This document shows, one piece after another, positions 1 to 6,340 of a DNA stretch of 12,259 nt (position 1 is its first letter; each line of letters begins with the position of its first letter). Location: NCBI GenBank assembly GCA_030453435.1, contig JAKDKI010000034.1, positions 1 through 12,259 of the forward strand, in the 5' to 3' direction. Made by a program: the position numbers and the translations under genes. The notes under the pieces are model-generated. The model saw only the letters and a list, made by a program, of their open reading frames with translations, had not been told where the DNA came from and searched no databases. Source of the DNA: Kocuria sp. (GTDB taxonomy: Bacteria > Actinomycetota > Actinomycetes > Actinomycetales > Micrococcaceae).

Positions 1-491
1 TCCACGCCGGCCGGGTTGAAGCCGGTCATGGGGCCGGCGGCCAGGCCTGCGATGCGGGCGGCAATGATGAAGTAGCCCACCTGGATGTGGGAGTTGGCCT
101 TGCCGCTGGTGATGCGCATGTCGTCGTTCTCGTCGTACATGCTCTTCATCTGCGGGGCGGCCGGCAGGAACTCGGGGAAGTGCTCGTGCCAGTTCTCGTC
201 GTAGGACAGGATGGCGGTCAGCGGAGCGTTGCGGGTCTTCTCTTGGTTGCCGCGGCTCATGTGCTTGACCAGGCGCTCGCGGGCCTCCGGGGACTCGACC
301 CAGGTGATGCGCATGGGCTGGGAGTTGAACGCGGTGGGGCCCATCTTGGTGAGCTCGTAGATGGTGCGCTTCTGCTCATCGGTCACGGGGGCGTCCGTGA
401 AGTGGCTCGCGGTGCGGGCATCGCAGAACAAGCGATCCACGGCGTCCTGGTCGATGGCCACGGTCAGATCAGCGGTTGCGGTCTCAGTCAT
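1..491 (-). CDS. Nitroreductase family protein, RutE-like (partial, C-terminus off the window)
   Basis: Reads MTETATADLTVAIDQDAVD from an ATG at 491 and is still open at base 1, giving 163 residues. The family (RutE/HadB-type malonic semialdehyde reductase or nitroreductase) runs to about 195-200 residues, so some 35 C-terminal residues are missing. Seen: the family's N-terminal pattern DxLFxDART near residues 19-27, the block KMGPTAFNSQP (about 49-59), RGNQEKT near 80-86 and the late GPMTGFNPAGVD stretch. These proteins bind FMN and use NAD(P)H to reduce nitro groups, quinones or malonic semialdehyde in the cytosol. A purine-rich GAGAGGA sits about 8 nt before the ATG and supports this start. 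No rut pyrimidine-degradation genes are in view, so the substrate is open. It is divergent from the LysE-family exporter. Sure of the family, unsure of the reaction. Confidence 0.88.
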   Translation of the reverse strand, partial: MTETATADLTVAIDQDAVDRLFCDARTASHFTDAPVTDEQKRTIYELTKMGPTAFNSQPMRITWVESPEARERLVKHMSRGNQEKTRNAPLTAILSYDENWHEHFPEFLPAAPQMKSMYDENDDMRITSGKANSHIQVGYFIIAARIAGLAAGPMTGFNPAGV

Positions 492-706
492 CTAGCGTCC
501 TCTCGTCGTTCTCTCGGTTCGGGTGCCCACGCCGACGACGCGCACACCTCCCGGGAAATTGTTTCGTCGGAAAGCATAACGGCGGAAACGTCCGATGTAG
601 TCCCGATGTAAGGAAAGTAACTCCTGCACTCGCCCGCGCAGTAATTTGTGACTATGCATGCCGCAACTGGTTTCCGCCGGTCAGGGGCAGGGTCTAGTTT
701 TGTCGA
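492..706. promoter_or_regulatory. Divergent intergenic region, nitroreductase / LysE-family exporter
   Basis: 215 bp with no convincing gene, lower in GC than its flanks, so probably carrying both promoters. Seen: two copies of CCGATGTA at 592-599 and 603-610, 11 bp apart (about one helical turn). There is a short GAAA-TTG-TTTC inverted repeat at 555-565. On the minus strand a TATGCT (complement of 574-579) could be a -10 box for the nitroreductase, but I find no good -35 partner. On the plus strand TATGCA at 653-658 is an equally weak -10 for the exporter. The repeat could be an operator; this is inference. Confidence 0.35.
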
Positions 707-1315
707 GTGACTTCCGTCTTCATCCCCGGCATGCTGACCGGGCTGGCCCTCATCGTGGCGATCGGTGCCCAGAACGCGTTTGTGCTGCGGCAGGGCATCC
801 GGCGTCAGCACGTGTGGGCCGTGGTGCTCATCTGCATCGCTTCGGACGTGTTTCTGATTTCCGTGGGAACCGCGGGGATCGGGTTTCTCATCGAACGCGT
901 GCCGTGGTTACTTGAAATCTTCCGCTGGGGTGGCGTGGTCTACCTGGTGGGCTTCGCGATTCAATCGTTCCGCTCAGCCATGAAGCCCCAGGGCCTACAG
1001 GCAGCCGAGGAAGGCGGTGGGTCTCTCAGGACAGTGGTCCTGACGACCTTGGGGCTGACCTGGTTGAACCCCCATGTGTACCTGGACACCGTGATCATGC
1101 TGGGCAACCTGGCCAATCAACAGGGCGATCAACGATGGGTCTTCGCAGCAGGAGCCATCATGGGGTCCGTCATCTGGTTCATCGCACTGGGTGCGGGCGC
1201 CAAAGCGCTCTCGCGGGTCTTGAATACCCCGCTGACCTGGCGCATTGTGGACATCATGGTGGGCGTGGTCATGCTGGCCATTGCCTCAAAGTTGGCGCTG
1301 AGCCCGGCGGTTTAA
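707..1315 (+). CDS. LysE/ArgO-family amino-acid exporter
   Basis: 202 residues, the normal length for the LysE family. It is an inner-membrane exporter, typically of lysine, arginine or related basic amino acids. Seen: the N-terminal signature LIVAIGAQNAFVLRQG (about 15-30), SDVFL with Asp47, the hydrophobic block around RWGGVVYLVGFA (73-84), the strongly conserved TWLNPHVYLD (118-127) and a long C-terminal hydrophobic segment. The regular spread of hydrophobic stretches fits six helices. Asp47 and Asp127 correspond to conserved acidic positions in C. glutamicum LysE. The GTG at 707 gives the usual short N-terminus; the SD before it is poor (only GGGGCAGGG, some 15 nt upstream). The next start, ATG at 731, would remove only eight residues. 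The LysG/ArgP-type activator gene that often sits beside lysE is not here. It converges on sdhB. Substrate not provable from sequence. Confidence 0.92.
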   Translation: MTSVFIPGMLTGLALIVAIGAQNAFVLRQGIRRQHVWAVVLICIASDVFLISVGTAGIGFLIERVPWLLEIFRWGGVVYLVGFAIQSFRSAMKPQGLQAAEEGGGSLRTVVLTTLGLTWLNPHVYLDTVIMLGNLANQQGDQRWVFAAGAIMGSVIWFIALGAGAKALSRVLNTPLTWRIVDIMVGVVMLAIASKLALSPAV

Positions 1316-1352
1316 TCATCGGGACTGGGCCACGGGGTCAAACTTTCCCCTT

Positions 1353-1372
1353 CTGCGGTTGTCGAGGCGCAG
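1353..1372 (-). terminator. Weak hairpin between the convergent lysE-family gene and sdhB
   Basis: CTGCG (1353-1357) and CGCAG (1368-1372) form a 5-bp perfect stem with a 10-nt loop, starting 3 nt after the sdhB stop codon. There is no proper T-run on either strand. It could terminate either convergent transcript, but it is short and may be chance. Confidence 0.25.
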
Positions 1373-1375
1373 TAG

Positions 1376-2128
1376 TCAGTCATCCCGATTCCGCCGCACG
1401 GCGGCACGGGCAGCCTCACGGTTCACGGCACTGATGGCTGACAGGGGAATGCCCGCGGGGCAGACCTCTGCGCATTCGCCGTAGACCGAGCACGGGCCGA
1501 ACTCTTCCTCGGCGGACTCCACCACGCCGCGGGCACGTCGTCCGCGCTCCGGCTTGCCCTGGGGAAGCGTGGCCAGGTGAGTGAGCAACGAGCCGGTGAA
1601 CAAGTGCGACGACCCGTTCGGGCAGGCTGCAATGCACGCGCCGCAGCCGATGCACGCCGAGAAATCCAGGGCTCGCTCCGCCATGTCGAACGGGATCTGG
1701 CGGGTGTCCGCATCCGGGGCCGTGCCGGCGTCCACGGATACGAATCCGCCCGAAGCCACCACACGGTCCATCGCGGAACGGTCCACCACCAGGTCACGAA
1801 CCACCGGGAAAGCTGAAGACCTGAACGGCTCCATCCGAATATGAGCGCCGTCCGAGAATGACCTCAGGTGCTGACGACACATGGGTGTGTGCGGCTCCGG
1901 CCCGTGCGGGACGCCGTCCACCGTGATGCCGCACGTTCCGCAGATGCCCTCGCGACAATCGGTATCGAAGGCAATCGGGTCATCCCCGGCTTCGACCAGC
2001 TGCGCGTTGAGTCGATCCAGCAGCTCGGGCAGGGACATCTCCGCCGCGGCGTCATCCACGGTGTACGTGACGAATTCCCCGGCGTCTTCATCGGATGCTT
2101 GGCGCCATACCTCAATGGTCAGTTTCAC
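1376..2128 (-). CDS. sdhB: Succinate dehydrogenase iron-sulfur subunit
   Basis: 250 residues, usual for SdhB/FrdB. It carries electrons from the SdhA flavin through three iron-sulfur clusters to quinone at SdhC. Seen: a ferredoxin-like [2Fe-2S] site with Cys58, Cys63, Cys66 and Cys84 (CREGICGTC). A first CxxCxxCxxxCP set at Cys159, 162, 165, 169 and a second set at Cys213, 219, 223 follow. By comparison with E. coli SdhB these give the [4Fe-4S] (159, 162, 165, 223) and [3Fe-4S] (169, 213, 219) clusters. All ligands are present. I chose the GTG at 2128 because AGGAGA lies 6 nt upstream and the protein then begins KLTIEVWRQ as in relatives. A longer in-frame GTG at 2170 adds 14 unsupported residues. 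It is the last gene of sdhCAB, 51 nt after sdhA. Confidence 0.96.
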   Translation of the reverse strand: MKLTIEVWRQASDEDAGEFVTYTVDDAAAEMSLPELLDRLNAQLVEAGDDPIAFDTDCREGICGTCGITVDGVPHGPEPHTPMCRQHLRSFSDGAHIRMEPFRSSAFPVVRDLVVDRSAMDRVVASGGFVSVDAGTAPDADTRQIPFDMAERALDFSACIGCGACIAACPNGSSHLFTGSLLTHLATLPQGKPERGRRARGVVESAEEEFGPCSVYGECAEVCPAGIPLSAISAVNREAARAAVRRNRDD

Positions 2129-2179
2129 GGTCGGTCTCCTCACACGTGACAACGAATCGCAATCTCTCACGAACCGCCA

Positions 2180-4138
2180 TCACTTGTAGTTCCTGGTCTG
2201 CAGCGGAACTGTCTCGAACGACAGTGGTTCCGCGTGCCGTATGGGCGTGCCCGGGTGCTCGGGCGTGCCGGGCACGTGCTCCCACGCGGATACGAACGCC
2301 CAGTTCTCGTCATCGCGCTGCGCTTCGCCGCCTTCGGTCTGGTGATCCTCACGGAAGTGCGCGCCGCAGGACTCGTCGCGGTCCAAGGCATCCAGGCACA
2401 TGAGTTCGGCCATTTCCAGATAGTCGGCCACGCGACCCGCGCGCTCGAGTTCCTGGTTCAGCTGCCGCCCCGTTCCCGGAACTCGCAAGTCATTCCAAAA
2501 TTCCGAACGCAAGGAGCGGATCTCGTTGAGGGCAGTTTCCAATCCGGACACCGTCCGGGACACTCCACAACCCGTGTACAAAATGTCGCCGAGTCGCCGG
2601 TGGAAGTCGTCTGCACCGCGGGTTCCACCGATGGACAGCAGCTGCTCCGTGCGGGCCTTGACGTCGTTGATCGTGGCGCGCACGGCGTCGTCGTCAAGCG
2701 ACAGGGGAGCGGTCCCGAGGTGCGAAGCCAGGAAGTTGGGGACGGAGAACGGCAGGGTGAACCAGCCATCCACGCACGCCGAGAGCAGTGAGTTGGCGCC
2801 CAACCGGTTGGCGCCGTGATAGCCCCATCCGGCCTCGCCACCCACGAACAAGCCGGGTACTGAGGTCATCATGTCGTAGTCGCTCCACAGCCCACCCATC
2901 GCGAAGTGCGCGCCCGGAGCGATGCGCATGGGCTGGGTGTAGGGGTCCTCACCTGTTGCATCGAAATACATGGAGAACAGGTTTCCGTAGCGCTCCTTGA
3001 TGGTCGGCTTGCCCAGCCGTTCCATGGCGTCTCGGAAATCCAAGTACACGCTGTTCTTAAGCGGGCCCACGCCGTGGCCCGCCTCGATCTGTTCGCGCGC
3101 CGCCCGAGAGGAGATGTCTCGCGGGGACAGGTTGCCGTACGCGGGGTACTTGCGCTCCAGGTAGTAGTCGCGCTCGTCCTCGGGAATCTCGTTGGGTGGG
3201 CGGTCGTCACCGGCCCGCGCCGGAACCCAGATGCGTCCGTCATTACGCAGCGACTCACTCATCAGCGTGGTTTTGGACTGCCAGTGCGAACTCACCGGCA
3301 ACGCGGTCGGATGGAACTGGATGAAGGATGGGGACGCGAAATACGCTCCGCGCCTGTGCGCCCGCCAGGCCGCGGTCACGTTCGAATTGTGCGCGAGCGT
3401 CGAGCGGAAATACACGTTGCCGTAGCCGCCCGTGCACAGCACCACGGCGTGAGCGGTCTCCGCCTCGATCTCGCCGGTGTACAAGTTGCGGCACACCACG
3501 CCCTGCGCGCGACCGTCCTTGACGATCAGATCCAGCATCTCGCGATGCGTGCGCAGATCCACGCTGCCCGTGCCCACCTGGCGTTGCAGCGCACGGGACG
3601 CCGCCACCTGCAGCTGCTGACCCGTCTGGCCACGCGTGTAATAGGTGCGCGAGACCTGCACGCCACCGAACGACCGGGTGCGCAATTGCCCGCCGTACTC
3701 TCGGGCGAACGGTGCGCCGATCGCGTCCATATGGTCGATGACGCGCACGGATTCCTCCCCGAGACGGAAACAATCGGCCTCGCGCCCGCGGAAATCCCCG
3801 CCCTTCACGGTGTCCTTGACGAACCGCTCGAGTGAATCGTTGTCCACCTTCTTCGCGCGGGCCGCGTTGATACCGCCCTGGGCCGCCACCGAGTGGGCAC
3901 GGCGGGCGGCGTCGTGGAAGGTATAGACGACGACGTCGTAGCCCAGCTCCCCGAGCGCGGCAGCACATCCCGCCCCGGCCAGTCCCGTACCCACCACGAT
4001 CACGCGGAACTTACGCCGGTTGAGCGGGCTGACCAGTTTGTAATCGAGTTTCCGGCGGGCCCATGCGGTGGCCGGATCGCCGTCGGGAATGCGGCCGTCC
4101 AGGGGTTCGGAGGCGCGGTCGGTCAACGGGGAGCTCAT
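2180..4138 (-). CDS. sdhA: Succinate dehydrogenase flavoprotein subunit
   Basis: 652 residues, matching the long SdhA type found with a single-subunit cytochrome b (C. glutamicum-like). It oxidises succinate to fumarate at a covalently bound FAD on the cytoplasmic face of the membrane. Seen: the Rossmann dinucleotide fold VVGTGLAGAGCAAALGELG (48-66), and HSVAAQGGINAA whose His82 is the expected site of the FAD-histidyl bond. Also present are RTYYTRGQTGQQL (164-176), FIQFHPTALP with His276, the SLRNDGRIW block (about 296-304), and late FAD/dicarboxylate motifs PMRIAPGAHFAMGGLW and HGANRLGANSLLSA. The ATG at 4138 overlaps the sdhC stop (ATGA), so the two are probably translationally coupled. 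An open frame reaching further upstream to 4606 is read-through inside sdhC and not part of the protein. Fumarate reductase activity in the reverse direction cannot be excluded. Confidence 0.97.
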   Translation of the reverse strand: MSSPLTDRASEPLDGRIPDGDPATAWARRKLDYKLVSPLNRRKFRVIVVGTGLAGAGCAAALGELGYDVVVYTFHDAARRAHSVAAQGGINAARAKKVDNDSLERFVKDTVKGGDFRGREADCFRLGEESVRVIDHMDAIGAPFAREYGGQLRTRSFGGVQVSRTYYTRGQTGQQLQVAASRALQRQVGTGSVDLRTHREMLDLIVKDGRAQGVVCRNLYTGEIEAETAHAVVLCTGGYGNVYFRSTLAHNSNVTAAWRAHRRGAYFASPSFIQFHPTALPVSSHWQSKTTLMSESLRNDGRIWVPARAGDDRPPNEIPEDERDYYLERKYPAYGNLSPRDISSRAAREQIEAGHGVGPLKNSVYLDFRDAMERLGKPTIKERYGNLFSMYFDATGEDPYTQPMRIAPGAHFAMGGLWSDYDMMTSVPGLFVGGEAGWGYHGANRLGANSLLSACVDGWFTLPFSVPNFLASHLGTAPLSLDDDAVRATINDVKARTEQLLSIGGTRGADDFHRRLGDILYTGCGVSRTVSGLETALNEIRSLRSEFWNDLRVPGTGRQLNQELERAGRVADYLEMAELMCLDALDRDESCGAHFREDHQTEGGEAQRDDENWAFVSAWEHVPGTPEHPGTPIRHAEPLSFETVPLQTRNYK

Positions 4139-4899
4139 GAAATCAGTCCTGTCAGAACAGCCACGGGAATGGTGATGTTGCCCAGAGCGACCACCAGGGC
4201 CACCAGAAGGGCCACCGCGGACAGAATGTTGCGGGCCTTGGAACCCACGCCGATGCCCAGGTCGTACACCGAACTCACCAGGCCGTGGAGCAGGTGCAGG
4301 GCCAGGGCCAGCATGGCCACGATGTAGATCAGAGAGGCCGGCCAGCGGCTGAACGAGTCCACCAGGTTCGAATACGCGTAGGACGATTCGTGCGTGGCGG
4401 CTTGGAAGCCGTCCGGGGCCGCGGGGGAGGTGCCCGTGGTCAGATCCAGGATGTGGAAGATCACGAACAGCAACAGCACCACACCGGTGACCAGCATCGA
4501 TCGGCCGGCGAACACGGAAAGGCCCAGGCCGCGGCGTCGGCGAATGCTGGGCGCGCGGGCACCGCCGCGGGCGCGCCGAGCACGGGATTTCAGAATGAGG
4601 GCGCACACGATGTGGGCGATCACGCTGACCAGCAGCACCACGCGCAGGATCCAGAGCAGCCCCTCGTAGGGGAGCACGGGGTAGAACGCGTTACGCAGCC
4701 AGTGCGCGTACGAATTGAAGGCCTCGGGGCCCTGATAGACCTTGAGGTTGCCGATCATGTGGACCAGGACATAGGCCGAGAAAATCAGACCGGTGATGGC
4801 CATGATGTATTTGGCAGCCACGGATGAGAACCGGCTGCGGTGACCGGCGCGCGTGACGGGCGCGGATCCACTCGGACGGGCAGGGGCGGGTGCTGACAT
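4135..4899 (-). CDS. sdhC: Succinate dehydrogenase cytochrome b subunit
   Basis: 254 residues, the single large membrane anchor (b558 family) that binds heme and reduces menaquinone, replacing separate SdhC and SdhD. Seen: five hydrophobic helices at about 29-51, 79-104, 133-153, 189-211 and 224-252. The in-helix histidines His47, His96, His149, His202 and His205 are candidate heme ligands; two-heme members of this family use four such His. A basic loop (KSRARRARGGAR, RRRRG) lies between helices 2 and 3, which fits the positive-inside rule if that loop is cytoplasmic. I chose ATG 4899, giving MSAPAPARPS: GGAG lies 5 nt upstream and the length suits the family. An in-frame ATG at 4983 would add 28 residues but has no Shine-Dalgarno. 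First gene of sdhCAB, overlapping sdhA by 4 nt. Confidence 0.95.
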   Translation of the reverse strand: MSAPAPARPSGSAPVTRAGHRSRFSSVAAKYIMAITGLIFSAYVLVHMIGNLKVYQGPEAFNSYAHWLRNAFYPVLPYEGLLWILRVVLLVSVIAHIVCALILKSRARRARGGARAPSIRRRRGLGLSVFAGRSMLVTGVVLLLFVIFHILDLTTGTSPAAPDGFQAATHESSYAYSNLVDSFSRWPASLIYIVAMLALALHLLHGLVSSVYDLGIGVGSKARNILSAVALLVALVVALGNITIPVAVLTGLIS

Positions 4900-4904
4900 G
4901 GCGG

Positions 4905-4942
4905 CTCCAGCTTCGTAGACGGAAGCTGCGGACGCAGCTCCC
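4905..4942 (-). promoter_or_regulatory. sdhC leader with two mutually exclusive hairpins
   Basis: On the minus-strand transcript, arm A (AGCTGCG, 4939-4933) can pair with the next arm B (CGCAGCT, 4930-4924), with G-C closing pairs outside an A/C mismatch. Arm B's overlapping stretch CAGCTTC (4928-4922) can instead pair perfectly over 7 bp with arm C, GAAGCTG (4914-4908), across a 7-nt loop. Arm C runs straight into the GGAG ribosome binding site (4908-4905). A:B and B:C cannot form together, so this has the geometry of an RNA switch or attenuator. The pairings are read directly; any regulation is inference. Confidence 0.4.
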
Positions 4943-4952
4943 GGCGACCTCT

Positions 4953-4973
4953 CACCCCAGCTTATCCGGGGTG
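4953..4973. repeat. 6-bp inverted repeat in the sdhC/P450 intergenic region
   Basis: CACCCC (4953-4958) and GGGGTG (4968-4973) form a perfect inverted repeat around a 9-bp AT-richer centre, AGCTTATCC. It lies between the divergent sdhC and P450 genes, upstream of the sdhC leader hairpins. It could be a regulator site or a third leader hairpin. No regulator is identified. Confidence 0.35.
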
Positions 4974-4999
4974 TCCTCAGCATTGGGGGTATGGCGCGC

Positions 5000-5029
5000 C
5001 GTATCCACAGGTGCTTTCGTGAGTGACAA
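5000..5029 (-). promoter_or_regulatory. Candidate sdhC promoter
   Basis: On the minus strand TTGTCA (complement of 5024-5029), five of six matches to the TTGACA -35 consensus, is followed after 18 nt by GATACG (complement of 5000-5005), a poor -10. If real, the -35 box overlaps the start codon of the divergent P450 gene and the sdhCAB leader is roughly 90 nt. The -10 match is weak, so this is only a candidate. Confidence 0.25.
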
Positions 5030-6336
5030 TGGGGGATGTGAGTGCCGAACGTATGGCGGCGGACGGCCCCGCGGGGGCCCCGACTGCGAACCAGTGCCCG
5101 GTGACAGGGCGGAGCGACAGCCAGGATATGGATCAGCGAAAAGCCACCGACGGTGAATGGAACACCGGCATCCCCATCGAGAGGGTGGGTGACGGCTGGC
5201 GCATCAGTTCGCTGAACCTTGCACGCCAGGTACTGCGGAACCAGAAGACCCTGCAGGCTGGCTTTCGAGCCGAGCAGGTGCGTGCCGGACTGCGCAAGTC
5301 ACGCCACCCCGTGCTCTTCGCAGACGGCCCCGAGCACCGCAGGCAGCGCTCCATGATCGCTCGCTTCTTCGCGCCCACCACCGTGGACACCACCTACCGC
5401 GAGCTCATGGACCGGTACGCCAAAGAAACGCTGGCCGAGTTGGACCGCACCGGATCGTTGGATCTGGGTGAGGCGGCTATGGGGTACTCGGTGCGCGTGG
5501 CCGCCCACATCGTGGGCGTGGACGGCACGGACCCGGATGCCATGGGCAAACGACTCATGAAACTTTTCGCCAACGACGGCGATCCCACCGCGGCACCTCG
5601 CAACGCGGTGGACAAGGTACGGTTCGCGGTCCGCTCGACCTTGAGCAACCTCCCGGTGGTCACGTTCACCTGGCACGACGTCCGCCCCGCGGTCAAGGTC
5701 CGCAAGAAGGAACGGCGGGAGGACGTGATCTCACACCTGTTGGACCAGAACTACACCCTGGCCGAGATCGCCACCGAGTGCCTGACCTATGCCGCGGCGG
5801 GAATGGTCACCACACGCGAATTCATCGCCATGGCCGCGTGGCACTTGCTCGACAACCCACCGCTCCTCGAGCGGTTCACGGTGGCCGGCAAGGGCGAGCG
5901 GTACGCCATGCTGCACGACATCCTCCGGTTGGAGCCCGTGGTGGGGCTACTGTACCGGCGGGCCACTGAGGATATCGAGCTCGAACACGAGGGACAGAGT
6001 TACACGATTCACGCCGGGGACATGATCTCGATGTCCATCAAGGACACCAACGTGGACACCGAGGTCTTCGATCAGCCGCGTGCGGTGTGCCCCGAGCGCA
6101 AGCTTCCGCGGGGAACTCGTCCCGAAGGCGGGGCTTTCGGCGACGGCGCTCACCGCTGCCCCGGTCACTTCGTGGCCATCCAGGAGACCGACGTGTTCCT
6201 GCGTGAACTGTTCAACCGCGGGATCGAGAAACTGTCCGAACCCGAGCTGTTCACTGACGCTTTGATTGCCGGTTACCGGGTGGAGGGCCTGCGCGTGGGC
6301 CTTGCCTCAGCCGGTCAGAGCGGTGTGCTGAAATAG
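5023..6336 (+). CDS. Cytochrome P450 with atypical ExxR and I-helix motifs
   Basis: 437 residues, normal for a soluble bacterial P450. Seen: the C-helix region DGPEHRRQRSMIARFFAP (101-118), the I-helix AGMVTT (259-264), the K-helix DILRLEP (299-305) and the heme loop FGDGAHRCPG (372-381) with Cys379 as the expected thiolate ligand. The heme loop fits FGxGxHxCxG exactly. Two positions are unusual. Asp299 stands where the ExxR Glu is nearly invariant. The I-helix has Val262 where most P450s have Asp/Glu before the conserved Thr, so the standard proton-relay acid is missing. It would oxidise an unknown, probably lipid or isoprenoid, substrate using external redox partners, none of which are encoded here. 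Start: GTG 5023 has AGGTG 9 nt upstream; ATG 5029, GTG 5038 and ATG 5053 are possible alternatives. The next gene begins 4 nt after the stop. Confidence 0.93.
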   Translation: MTMGDVSAERMAADGPAGAPTANQCPVTGRSDSQDMDQRKATDGEWNTGIPIERVGDGWRISSLNLARQVLRNQKTLQAGFRAEQVRAGLRKSRHPVLFADGPEHRRQRSMIARFFAPTTVDTTYRELMDRYAKETLAELDRTGSLDLGEAAMGYSVRVAAHIVGVDGTDPDAMGKRLMKLFANDGDPTAAPRNAVDKVRFAVRSTLSNLPVVTFTWHDVRPAVKVRKKERREDVISHLLDQNYTLAEIATECLTYAAAGMVTTREFIAMAAWHLLDNPPLLERFTVAGKGERYAMLHDILRLEPVVGLLYRRATEDIELEHEGQSYTIHAGDMISMSIKDTNVDTEVFDQPRAVCPERKLPRGTRPEGGAFGDGAHRCPGHFVAIQETDVFLRELFNRGIEKLSEPELFTDALIAGYRVEGLRVGLASAGQSGVLK

Positions 6337-6340
6337 GAAT

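Noticed and set aside
1336..1352. GGGG...CCCC inverted repeat after the LysE-family gene
   Set aside because: Only 4 bp with no T-run; too weak to call a terminator.
2906..3835. 309-residue open frame on the plus strand
   Set aside because: Antisense of sdhA, whose FAD and catalytic motifs are clear; the shadow shows no domain.
4139..4606. N-terminal extension of sdhA by 156 residues
   Set aside because: The stretch is an out-of-frame reading of sdhC (Pro/Arg/His-rich, no homology pattern). The ATG at 4138 overlapping the sdhC stop gives the family length.
4891..4983. Longer sdhC starting at ATG 4983
   Set aside because: No Shine-Dalgarno precedes it and the added residues lack family features; the inverted repeats also fit a leader better than coding sequence.
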